In this document: piece by piece, positions 51,439-57,999 of the stretch
Layout: the number at the start of each line of letters is the position of its first letter
Numbering within the stretch: position 1 is the first letter of the stretch
Assembly: GCA_052035915.1 (NCBI GenBank)
Contig: JBPOHE010000084.1
Coordinates: 1-64,000 of the forward strand
Length of the DNA stretch: 64,000 nt
Origin: JBPOHE01 sp052035915
GTDB lineage: Bacteria; Pseudomonadota; Gammaproteobacteria; Chromatiales; Chromatiaceae
Reading direction: 5' to 3'
The notes under the pieces: generated by a model
Told to the model about the DNA's origin: nothing
The model's database searches: none
Seen by the model: the letters and a program-made list of their open reading frames with translations, nothing else
Program-made: the position numbers and the translations under genes

Positions 51439-52023
51439 ATGCTCAACGAACTCAAACCTGCTGCCCTGATGCTGATCCTGCTCACCGTCCTTACCGGCGT
51501 GGCCTATCCCCTGCTGGTCACCGGCATCGCCCAGGGCGTCTTCCCCCATCAAGCCAACGGCAGCCTGCGCGAACAGGCTGGAAAGGTGGTTGGTACGGCG
51601 CTTATCGGTCAATCTTTCACGGCGCCAGGATATTTTTGGGGTCGGCCCTCGGCGACCGCGCCCATGCCCTACAATGCCGCGGCTTCCAGCGGCAGCAACC
51701 TGGGGCCGCTCAATCCCACCCTGGAGGAAGGGGTCAGGCAGCGGATGCAAGCCTTGCAGGAGGCGGACCCGGCGCAGAAGTCGCCCATCCCGGTGGATCT
51801 GGTGACCGCCTCGGCCAGTGGCCTCGATCCCCACATCAGCCCGGCGGCGGCGCTCTGGCAGGCGCCCCGGGTGGCGAAGTCGCGCGGCCTGAGTCAGGCT
51901 GAAGTCGAACGACTCATCGCAGAGCATACCCTGGGTAGACAGTTTGGCTTCCTGGGTGAGCCACGGGTCGAGGTGCTGGCGCTGAATCTGGCGCTGGATC
52001 GCCTTAAAACCAGTTCTCGATAG
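51439..52023 (+). CDS. kdpC: Potassium-transporting ATPase subunit KdpC
   Basis: 194 residues. One N-terminal helix (about 10-32) is followed by a periplasmic domain with the conserved RPSATAPMPYNAAASSGSNLGP and ITASASGLDPHIS-type sequence. KdpC is the accessory subunit that joins KdpA and KdpB. ATG 51439 follows GGAG. About the same length as E. coli KdpC (190). Confidence 0.95.
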   Translation: MLNELKPAALMLILLTVLTGVAYPLLVTGIAQGVFPHQANGSLREQAGKVVGTALIGQSFTAPGYFWGRPSATAPMPYNAAASSGSNLGPLNPTLEEGVRQRMQALQEADPAQKSPIPVDLVTASASGLDPHISPAAALWQAPRVAKSRGLSQAEVERLIAEHTLGRQFGFLGEPRVEVLALNLALDRLKTSSR

Positions 52024-52060
52024 ATATTGAAGTCTGGGAGGTCGGGCTGAACGAAGGGAA

Positions 52061-52135
52061 GCCCAACAAACCCCCCTTGATCCCCCCTTGTCAGGGGGGA
52101 GATAACTGTTGGGCACGGCTACGCTTTTGCCCAAC
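52061..52135. repeat. Composite small repeat between kdpC and kdpD
   Basis: Two nested or adjacent structures lie here. CCCCCCTTGATCCCCCCTTG / CAGGGGGGA (52071-52100) is a well-known type of dispersed repeat. GTTGGGC (52108-52114) pairs with GCCCAAC (52129-52135), and a further GCCCAACA (52061-52068) can pair with TGTTGGGC. The alternatives could form competing mRNA hairpins ahead of kdpD. Confidence 0.6.
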
Positions 52136-52166
52136 CCATGGCTTGACCAACAGCGGGAGGTTGCCC

Positions 52167-54854
52167 ATGAGTTTGGAAGACCCGAAACGACCCGATCCGG
52201 ACGCCCTGCTGGCCGAGCTGGAGGTCAGGGAGGCACGGGCGCAACGGGGTCGGCTCAAGGTGTTCTTTGGGGCCAATCCGGGTGTTGGCAAGACCTATGC
52301 CATGCTCAGCGCGGCGCGCCAGTTGGCGGCCCAGGGGACGGATATGGTGGTGGGCCTCGTCGAGACCCATGGCCGCCAGGAGACGGCGGAGTTGTTGTCT
52401 GGCCTGGAGATCTTGCCTTTGCGACAGATCGAATATCGGGGGCACCACCTCAAAGAGTTCGATCTGGACGCGGCGCTCGCCCGCCGGCCCGCCGTCATCC
52501 TGGTGGACGAACTCGCCCACACCAATGTCCAGGGCTCCCGCCACCCCAAGCGCTGGCAGGATGTGGAGGAGCTGCTCGCCGCCGGCATCGATGTCCATAC
52601 CACGGTCAACGTCCAGCATCTCGAAAGCCTCAATGATCTGGTGGGAGGGATCACCGGGGCACGGGTGTGGGAAACCCTGCCGGATCGGGTGTTCGATCAG
52701 GCCGAGGAAGTGGTGTTGGTGGATCTGCCGCCCGATGAGCTGTTGCAACGTCTCAAGGAAGGCAAGGTCTATATCCCGCAGCAGGCGGAACGGGCCATGG
52801 CCGGTTTCTTTCGCAAAGGCAACCTGCTCGCCCTGCGGGAGCTGGCCTTGCGGCGCACGGCGGACCGGGTGGACAACGACGTCTTGGCCTATCGCCGGGA
52901 AAAATCGGTATCCCGGGTCTGGCCTACCCGTGATTCCTTGCTGGTCTGTGTCAGTCCTGGGAGTGGGGGGGAAAAATTGGTGCGCGCGGCGGCACGCCTG
53001 GCGGCCCAGGCCGAGCAGCCCTGGCATGCGATCTATGTGGAGACACCGAAGTTCAGCCGGTTGCCCGAGGAGGAACGCGCCCGCACCTTGCGTGTGCTCA
53101 GGCTGGCCCAGGAGCTGGGCGCCCAGACCGCGGTGCTCTCCGGCCAGGACAGCGCCGGGCTCGCCATCGCCTATGCCCGGGAACATAACCTGGGAAAGCT
53201 GCTGGTCGGGCGCGAAAGCGGCTATCGGCCCTTCTGGAGTCTTGGCTTCGCCTACCGGGTTGGCCGCCTGGCGCCCGATCTGGACATCCTCCAGGTCGCC
53301 CGCGAGGGTGTCAGCAAAGAGCCAACCACGCCAACCCGCTCGTCCGCCCCCCGCCAAACCTTGGAGTGGCGGCGCTATGGCGGCGCCATGCTCCTCGTTG
53401 CCGCGGTGACGCTGGGGGCGACACCCCTGCTCGATAGACTCGATCTCGCCAACATCATCATGCTGTATTTGCTGGTGGTGGTGCTCGCGGCGGTCAGGTT
53501 GGGGCGCGGTCCTGCGGTGCTGACGGCCTTTCTCTCGGTGGCGGCCTTCGATTTCTTCTTCGTCCCGCCCAGGCTGACCTTCGCCGTCGGCGATGCCCAA
53601 TACCTGGTCACCTTTATGGTCATGCTGATCGTGGCGCTGCTGACCGGGCGGCTCACCTCGGGTCTGAGTTTTCAGGTGGCGGTGGCCGAGAGCCGGGAGC
53701 GCCGCACCCGGGCGCTCTATGAAATGGCCCGCGAACTTTCGGCGGCCTTGACCAGGGAACAGATCGCCGAGATCGCCGAGCGCTTTGTCACCCTTGGTTT
53801 CAATGCCCGCTCCCAATTGCTGCTGCCGGACGACCAGGACCGCCTGGCCGCCGTCGACGAGGGGGGGATGGGGATCGCCGCCGATCGGGGTATCGGCCAG
53901 TGGGCCTTCGATCACGGGGAGCTGGCCGGGCTGTCCACGGATACCTTGCCGTCCTCGCCCATCCTCTATGTCCCTCTGAAGGCGCCGATGCGCATCCGCG
54001 GCGTGCTCGCCCTGCGTCCCAACGACCAGCCCTGGTTGCCCACGCCCGAACAGCAGCGCTTGCTGGAAACCAGCGCCACCTTGATCGCCATCGCCCTGGA
54101 GCGGGTCCATTACATCAGCGTCGCCCAGCAAGCACTGCTGCAGATGGAGTCGGAGCGATTACGCAATTCATTGTTGTCGGCGATCTCCCATGACCTGCGC
54201 ACCCCGCTGACCGCATTGGTGGGGCTGGCCGACTCCCTCACACTGACCGGGGAGGCCTTGCCATCGGCACAGATGGAACTCGTTCAGGCTATCCGCGAAG
54301 AGGCCTTGCGCACCTCGGTATTGGTCAACAACCTGTTGGATATGGCCAGGTTGCAAGCGGGGAACGTCAGGCTCAGGCGGGAGTGGCAACCCCTCGAAGA
54401 GGTGGTCGGCGCGGCCTTGCAGTCGCGGGCGGCCGGGTTGGCGCAGCATCGGGTGTGCATCGACCTGCCAGCGGATCTGCCGCTGCTGGAATTCGACGCC
54501 GTGCTGATCGAGCGGGTGTTGTGCAACCTGCTGGAGAATGCCGCCAAATACACCCCCGAGGGCAGCCGGATCGAAATCTCCGCCCGACTTCTCGGAGAGG
54601 AGATCGAGATCGTGGTCGCCGACAATGGCCCCGGCCTGCCACTGGGGCGAGAGGCGATGTTGTTCGAGAAGTTCACCCGTGGGCAGGAAGAGTCCGATAT
54701 CCCGGGCGTCGGACTCGGCCTGGCCATAGCGCGGGCCATAGTGGAGGCCCACCAGGGTCGCATCTGGGCGGAGAACCGCCTTGGCGGCGGCGCCCGCTTC
54801 ATCTTCACCCTGCCTGTCGGGGAGCCCCCGGTGGTACCGGCTGAGACGCTGTGA
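52167..54854 (+). CDS. kdpD: Sensor histidine kinase KdpD
   Basis: 895 residues, equal to E. coli KdpD (894). The N-terminal KdpD domain has Walker A GANPGVGKT (35-43) and LVDELAHTN. A universal-stress-protein-like domain follows (about 250-375), then four membrane helices (about 400-495, DUF4118), a GAF-like domain, HisKA with H675 in SAISHDLRTPL and an HATPase domain (GVGLGLAIARAIV). It senses potassium limitation and phosphorylates KdpE. ATG 52167 is chosen for its GGGAGG site; an upstream in-frame start would lie in the repeat. Overlaps kdpE by 4 bp. Confidence 0.96.
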   Translation: MSLEDPKRPDPDALLAELEVREARAQRGRLKVFFGANPGVGKTYAMLSAARQLAAQGTDMVVGLVETHGRQETAELLSGLEILPLRQIEYRGHHLKEFDLDAALARRPAVILVDELAHTNVQGSRHPKRWQDVEELLAAGIDVHTTVNVQHLESLNDLVGGITGARVWETLPDRVFDQAEEVVLVDLPPDELLQRLKEGKVYIPQQAERAMAGFFRKGNLLALRELALRRTADRVDNDVLAYRREKSVSRVWPTRDSLLVCVSPGSGGEKLVRAAARLAAQAEQPWHAIYVETPKFSRLPEEERARTLRVLRLAQELGAQTAVLSGQDSAGLAIAYAREHNLGKLLVGRESGYRPFWSLGFAYRVGRLAPDLDILQVAREGVSKEPTTPTRSSAPRQTLEWRRYGGAMLLVAAVTLGATPLLDRLDLANIIMLYLLVVVLAAVRLGRGPAVLTAFLSVAAFDFFFVPPRLTFAVGDAQYLVTFMVMLIVALLTGRLTSGLSFQVAVAESRERRTRALYEMARELSAALTREQIAEIAERFVTLGFNARSQLLLPDDQDRLAAVDEGGMGIAADRGIGQWAFDHGELAGLSTDTLPSSPILYVPLKAPMRIRGVLALRPNDQPWLPTPEQQRLLETSATLIAIALERVHYISVAQQALLQMESERLRNSLLSAISHDLRTPLTALVGLADSLTLTGEALPSAQMELVQAIREEALRTSVLVNNLLDMARLQAGNVRLRREWQPLEEVVGAALQSRAAGLAQHRVCIDLPADLPLLEFDAVLIERVLCNLLENAAKYTPEGSRIEISARLLGEEIEIVVADNGPGLPLGREAMLFEKFTRGQEESDIPGVGLGLAIARAIVEAHQGRIWAENRLGGGARFIFTLPVGEPPVVPAETL

Positions 54855-55555
54855 AAGACAGTATCACCGCGGCACCCGTGGTCATCATGGTTGAGGATGA
54901 CCGACAGATCCGGCGTTTTCTGCGCCTGGCCCTGGAAGCCGAGGGGTGCCATGTTTTCGAGGCGGAAACCGGCGGGCGGGGTCTGATCGAAGCCGCCACC
55001 CGCAAACCCGACCTCATCATCCTGGACCTGGGATTGCCCGATCAGGACGGAATCGATGTCATCCATGACCTGCGTGGCTGGTCCAAGGTGCCGATCCTGG
55101 TGTTGTCGGCCCGCTCCGATGAACGGGACAAGGTCACCGCCCTGGATGCCGGGGCCGACGATTATCTGACCAAACCCTTCGGCGTCCCCGAGTTGCTCGC
55201 CCGGATTCGGGCCCTGTGGCGACGGGGAACCCGCGCCCTGGGCGAAGAACAGGAACCTATCCGTTTCGGCGAGGTGGAGGTCGATCTTGCCAAGCGGCTG
55301 GTTACCCGGGGCGGTGAGCCGGTTCACCTCACGCCCATCGAGTACCGCCTCTTGAACCATCTGCTGGCCAACGCCGGTAAGGTGCTGACCCATCGCCAAC
55401 TCCTCCTGGCCGTCTGGGGCCCCAGTCATATCGAGCACACCCACTATCTGCGGGTCTTCATGACCGGTTTGCGACGCAAACTGGAGGCGGATCCCAACTT
55501 TCCCAAATACATCTTGACCGAGTCGGGAATCGGTTACCGGTTGAAGCTCGCCTAA
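54851..55555 (+). CDS. kdpE: Response regulator KdpE
   Basis: 234 residues. The receiver domain has D59 in LIILDLGLPDQDG and the K in YLTKPF; the OmpR-type winged helix at about 135-230 includes HLTPIEYRLLNHLLANAGKVLTHRQLL. It activates the kdp operon. GTG start inside the kdpD stop (GTGA overlap). A weak hairpin CCTATC...GATAGG follows at 55568-55591. Confidence 0.95.
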   Translation: MKDSITAAPVVIMVEDDRQIRRFLRLALEAEGCHVFEAETGGRGLIEAATRKPDLIILDLGLPDQDGIDVIHDLRGWSKVPILVLSARSDERDKVTALDAGADDYLTKPFGVPELLARIRALWRRGTRALGEEQEPIRFGEVEVDLAKRLVTRGGEPVHLTPIEYRLLNHLLANAGKVLTHRQLLLAVWGPSHIEHTHYLRVFMTGLRRKLEADPNFPKYILTESGIGYRLKLA

Positions 55556-55678
55556 GTCTTGCGGGCTCCTATCACCATCTGAATAGATAGGACGATTTCG
55601 ATGGGTCGGGCGCGGGCTTTGGCCCCACATCCACGGTTGAGAAAAAGACCCAAGAGGCCTGGGTGATGGCGCTTGGGT

Positions 55679-55800
55679 GCTCCGGGCATGGACTGAAAAT
55701 AGCCGATTTATGTTCTGATATCGAGAACAATGCCAGGGTGTAAATTGGTATTGTTCTCCTAAAGAGAACAAAAAACCGGGTAACATGGCCCATGCCCGGG
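55679..55800 (-). repeat. Palindromic intergenic element, copy 6 of 6
   Basis: On the minus strand it begins CCCGGGCATGGGCCATG and ends TTCAGTCCATGCCCGGAGC. Hairpins GTTCTCTTTAGGAGAAC and GTTCTCGATATCAGAAC are separated by a 24-nt AAT...ATT spacer. Located 123 bp downstream of kdpE but, unlike the other five copies, inverted relative to the gene it follows. Confidence 0.9.
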
Positions 55801-56125
55801 AGCGCCGACAGACAGAAGAGCCAACCCTAAGCCGCCAATCAGGGAAAATCCGACAGGAATTTCCATGAGTGGCTGAGAATGGCCCCGCGCTGGGAGTTCT
55901 CGGGGGTGCCCCGCGAATAGGTGGGTGACCGGTAACCGCGGCTATTACAGGCTCGGCCAAGCCTGTCGAGGTGGCCTCGGTGCTGTCGAAATGGCAGGAC
56001 CGCCAGGAGCCCGATCCGCCGCCGATAGAAAAACCAAGACGCTGATTTAACTCTTCTTTTTCTCATCCATCAGGTTGCCGAAGCGATATTGTAGGGGATT
56101 TCCCTGAAATCGAGCGGCCTTCCGG
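55801..56125. other. Non-coding stretch between repeat copy 6 and the redox-operon control region
   Basis: No gene that I can support. A short minus-strand frame here has Arg-rich, non-family sequence. A GGCC-TTCC-GGCC mini-hairpin (56116-56127) abuts the palindrome described next. Confidence 0.4.
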
Positions 56126-56142
56126 CCTGACTTTCGGTCAGG
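56126..56142. promoter_or_regulatory. 17-bp palindrome, candidate upstream activator site
   Basis: CCTGAC-TTTCG-GTCAGG is a perfect 6-5-6 inverted repeat centred about 97 bp upstream of the -24 element of the sigma-54 promoter. That geometry matches binding sites of NtrC-type activators (6-5-6). It could also simply form an RNA hairpin. Confidence 0.4.
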
Positions 56143-56229
56143 TTTCCAGTCCCCAGGCATTCCCCGGGAGGCCCTAACAGGAGAAAAAACAACAGGTATA
56201 ACAATTACTTGAGATTGCCAATCCAAGGC

Positions 56230-56245
56230 TGGCCCAGGGCTTGCA
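56230..56245 (+). promoter_or_regulatory. Sigma-54 (-24/-12) promoter of the GMX-cytochrome-molybdoenzyme operon
   Basis: TGGCCCAGGGCTTGCA has the required TGG ... TTGCA with exactly ten bases between GG and GC, against consensus TGGCAC-N5-TTGCW. It predicts transcription from about 56256, about 33 bp before ATG 56289. The spacing and the TTGCA half are strong; CCC instead of CAC after TGG is a mild deviation. Confidence 0.6.
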
Positions 56246-56288
56246 AAGAGGGATGCAGGTTCAAGTCACCGGCTCTCATGATCTTGCG

Positions 56289-56612
56289 ATGAAGATTCCT
56301 CGTCTGGTAACTCTCTCAGGCACAGTCCTCGTCTTGGTGCCTCTGATCGCCTCCCCAGCCTATCCGATCGCCGGATTGCGGCCCGATCAACGCCCCCAGG
56401 GGGCTCCCACCATCGCGGAAGTCAAAAAGAGCAGTGGCTGGTACCGCAGAGCGCTGAACGGGATCACCGAACCTGTCCCGTCCAGCCTCCGATTTCTCGA
56501 AGACCAGGGCAACTGGTACACCCCATTCGATCGGCCGGGCATGTTGGGTCGGTATGACATACGCGGCTGGCATGGGGCGGTAACTGCCAGGCCCACGAAA
56601 GCAAAGCCATAA
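56289..56612 (+). CDS. Small exported protein of unknown function, first gene of the redox operon
   Basis: 107 residues. A signal peptide (MKIPRLVTLSGTVLVLVPLIASPAYP) is followed by about 80 residues with several aromatics and no Cys: SSGWYRRALNGITEPVP, then LRFLEDQGNWYTPFDRPGMLGRYDIRGWHG. I do not recognise the family. ATG 56289 is preferred because longer starts fall within the predicted sigma-54 promoter and spoil the signal peptide. It ends 20 bp before the GMX-repeat gene, so the two are probably co-transcribed and may act together. Confidence 0.65.
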   Translation: MKIPRLVTLSGTVLVLVPLIASPAYPIAGLRPDQRPQGAPTIAEVKKSSGWYRRALNGITEPVPSSLRFLEDQGNWYTPFDRPGMLGRYDIRGWHGAVTARPTKAKP

Positions 56613-56632
56613 CTCTTGGAAAGGATAGAAAG

Positions 56633-57064
56633 ATGAAGAAATTCGTGATGACTCTTGGTGCGATCGCCGCCTCTGTGGCCATGTCCATCGCTTCGGCCCA
56701 GGGCATGAGCGGTATGTCCGGCATGTCCGGGATGGGTGGCATGAGTGGTATGTCTGGCATGCAGGGGATGCAGGGGATGGGCGGCATGGGTGGCATGTCC
56801 GGGATGTCGGGCATGGGTGGCATGAGTGGTATGTCCGGCATGGGCGGCCCCACCATCATCAATATCTATCCCGGTATGGGCGGCATGAGCGGCATGTCCG
56901 GGATGGGTGGCATGGGTGGTATGTCCGGCATGTCGGGTATGAGCGGCATGAGCGGCATGTCCGGGATGCAGGGGATGCAAGGCATGGGTGGCATGGGCGG
57001 CATGTCCGGGATGTCGGGCATGGGCGGCATGGGTGGCATGAGCGGTATGTCCGGCATGAAGTAA
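56633..57064 (+). CDS. Exported methionine-rich protein made of Gly-Met-X tripeptide repeats
   Basis: 143 residues. A 23-residue signal peptide (MKKFVMTLGAIAASVAMSIA then SAQ) is followed by a mature part that is entirely repeats: 16 units of GM(S/G/Q), the single interruption GPTIINIYP, then 21 more units ending GMK. That gives 37 Met in 120 mature residues, no charged residue before the final Lys, and no Cys or His. AAAGGA precedes the ATG. The Met spacing of three could present thioethers for Cu(I)/Ag(I), act as an oxidant sink, or form a Gly-rich coat like other small repetitive envelope proteins. The function is unknown. It lies upstream of the pentahaem cytochrome gene. Confidence 0.85.
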   Translation: MKKFVMTLGAIAASVAMSIASAQGMSGMSGMSGMGGMSGMSGMQGMQGMGGMGGMSGMSGMGGMSGMSGMGGPTIINIYPGMGGMSGMSGMGGMGGMSGMSGMSGMSGMSGMQGMQGMGGMGGMSGMSGMGGMGGMSGMSGMK

Positions 57065-57094
57065 GCCCGGGCGTCGCTGACTCGATAGAAAACT

Positions 57095-57121
57095 GGGGTG
57101 GCGCCCCTCGGGCGTCACCCC
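57095..57121 (+). terminator. Strong hairpin between the GMX gene and the cytochrome gene
   Basis: GGGGTGGCGCCC and GGGCGTCACCCC pair over 11 of 12 positions around CTC, 30 bp after the GMX stop. No T-tract follows. It could be a partial terminator or an RNA-stabilising hairpin that keeps the GMX mRNA more abundant than the downstream genes. Confidence 0.5.
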
Positions 57122-57153
57122 GAAGAGGGGATTTCTGCTGCGGGGAAGTCTTG

Positions 57154-57969
57154 ATGAACAGATCCAGCCGGCAACTTTGGGCTCGGTCCTTCCTGCTGAT
57201 GCTCTGCCTGATGCTGCCGGGGAGTCCGACCCTGGCGGACGAACAGCCCGGCGGGGAGAAGTCCTACGACAGCGCCCGTTGGGATCCGATCCATTTTCCA
57301 CCCGCCATTCAGAAGGCAAGGGACGAACAATGCCTCCTTTGTCATCGGGAAATCATCCAGGCCAAGCCGATCGAGGTCTCGCCCGCGGGGGTCAAGGCCG
57401 CCGACGCCAAGGCTTGGTATCAGACCCTGAGCAGCTATCAGGGAAACCAAGAGGATTTTCATGTTCGTCATCTGAGCACGCCGCTGGCGCAACGGGTGAT
57501 GAATTTGTCATGTAATTTCTGCCATCAGGGCAACGATCCACGGGAAGAGGCCCCCGCCAGCCACGCCGGCAATCAGGGGGATGATGGCTACAGTTTGCGC
57601 AAGATGGTGAATCCGGAATCCAGTTGCCTGCGTTGTCATGGCCGCCACAACTACGAGGTGATGGGGTTGCCGGGCCACTGGGAAGATACCGGCGAGGCCT
57701 TTCAATACAACTGCCTGATTTGTCATGCCGGAATCCGTACCACCAGGCATCAGGTCAGCTATCTCAAGGCCAAGGCCATCGAGGAGGCCGCCACCCAGGA
57801 ACCGGACCTCTGCTACGGTTGCCACGGCGGGCGTCAATGGTATCGCCTCACCTATGCCTATCCGCGTCACCCCTGGCCGGGTGCGGGTCCCACGCCGCCC
57901 GACTGGGCCAAGGATCGCCCGCTGGAATCCGAGCCCGCCTATCGGCTCGAAACCGCCGCCAGTCGCTAA
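57154..57969 (+). CDS. Periplasmic pentahaem c-type cytochrome
   Basis: 271 residues with a signal peptide (about 1-29). Five CxxCH sites are present: CLLCH (60), CNFCH (120), CLRCH (158), CLICH (187) and CYGCH (220), so five covalent haems are expected; extra His residues (HVRHLS, SHAGNQ, HNYEV, TRHQ) can serve as distal ligands. No membrane anchor apart from the signal. Located 30 bp upstream of the molybdoenzyme gene, it probably carries electrons to or from it in place of a DmsC-type quinol anchor (inference). ATG 57154 is preceded by GGGGAAG. No close family was recognised. Confidence 0.88.
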   Translation: MNRSSRQLWARSFLLMLCLMLPGSPTLADEQPGGEKSYDSARWDPIHFPPAIQKARDEQCLLCHREIIQAKPIEVSPAGVKAADAKAWYQTLSSYQGNQEDFHVRHLSTPLAQRVMNLSCNFCHQGNDPREEAPASHAGNQGDDGYSLRKMVNPESSCLRCHGRHNYEVMGLPGHWEDTGEAFQYNCLICHAGIRTTRHQVSYLKAKAIEEAATQEPDLCYGCHGGRQWYRLTYAYPRHPWPGAGPTPPDWAKDRPLESEPAYRLETAASR

Positions 57970-57999
57970 TCCCACCCAACTTCCGGGGAGGAACCACGC

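Noticed and set aside
52119..54131. Minus-strand open frame of 670 codons opposite kdpD
   Set aside because: The KdpD reading is certain (all domains present); the antisense frame has only low-complexity Gly/Gln/His sequence.
2326..55800. The GTTCTC palindromes as a dispersed CRISPR array or as IS ends
   Set aside because: Copies are single, kilobases apart and lack spacers between units; no transposase, target-site duplication or cargo was seen within or beside them.
55839..56066. Short minus-strand frame in the gap after kdpE
   Set aside because: Arg/Ser-rich sequence with no family resemblance or start signal; it lies in a stretch that otherwise looks regulatory.
56701..57060. CRISPR-like regular repetition in the GMX gene
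   Set aside because: Units are 9 bp, in frame and without unique spacers; this is protein-coding low-complexity repetition.
56387..57319. Minus-strand open frame (HAAHATHAGH repeats) opposite the GMX gene
   Set aside because: It is an antisense translation of the 9-bp repeats with no start context; the plus strand has a signal peptide, a ribosome site and operon position.
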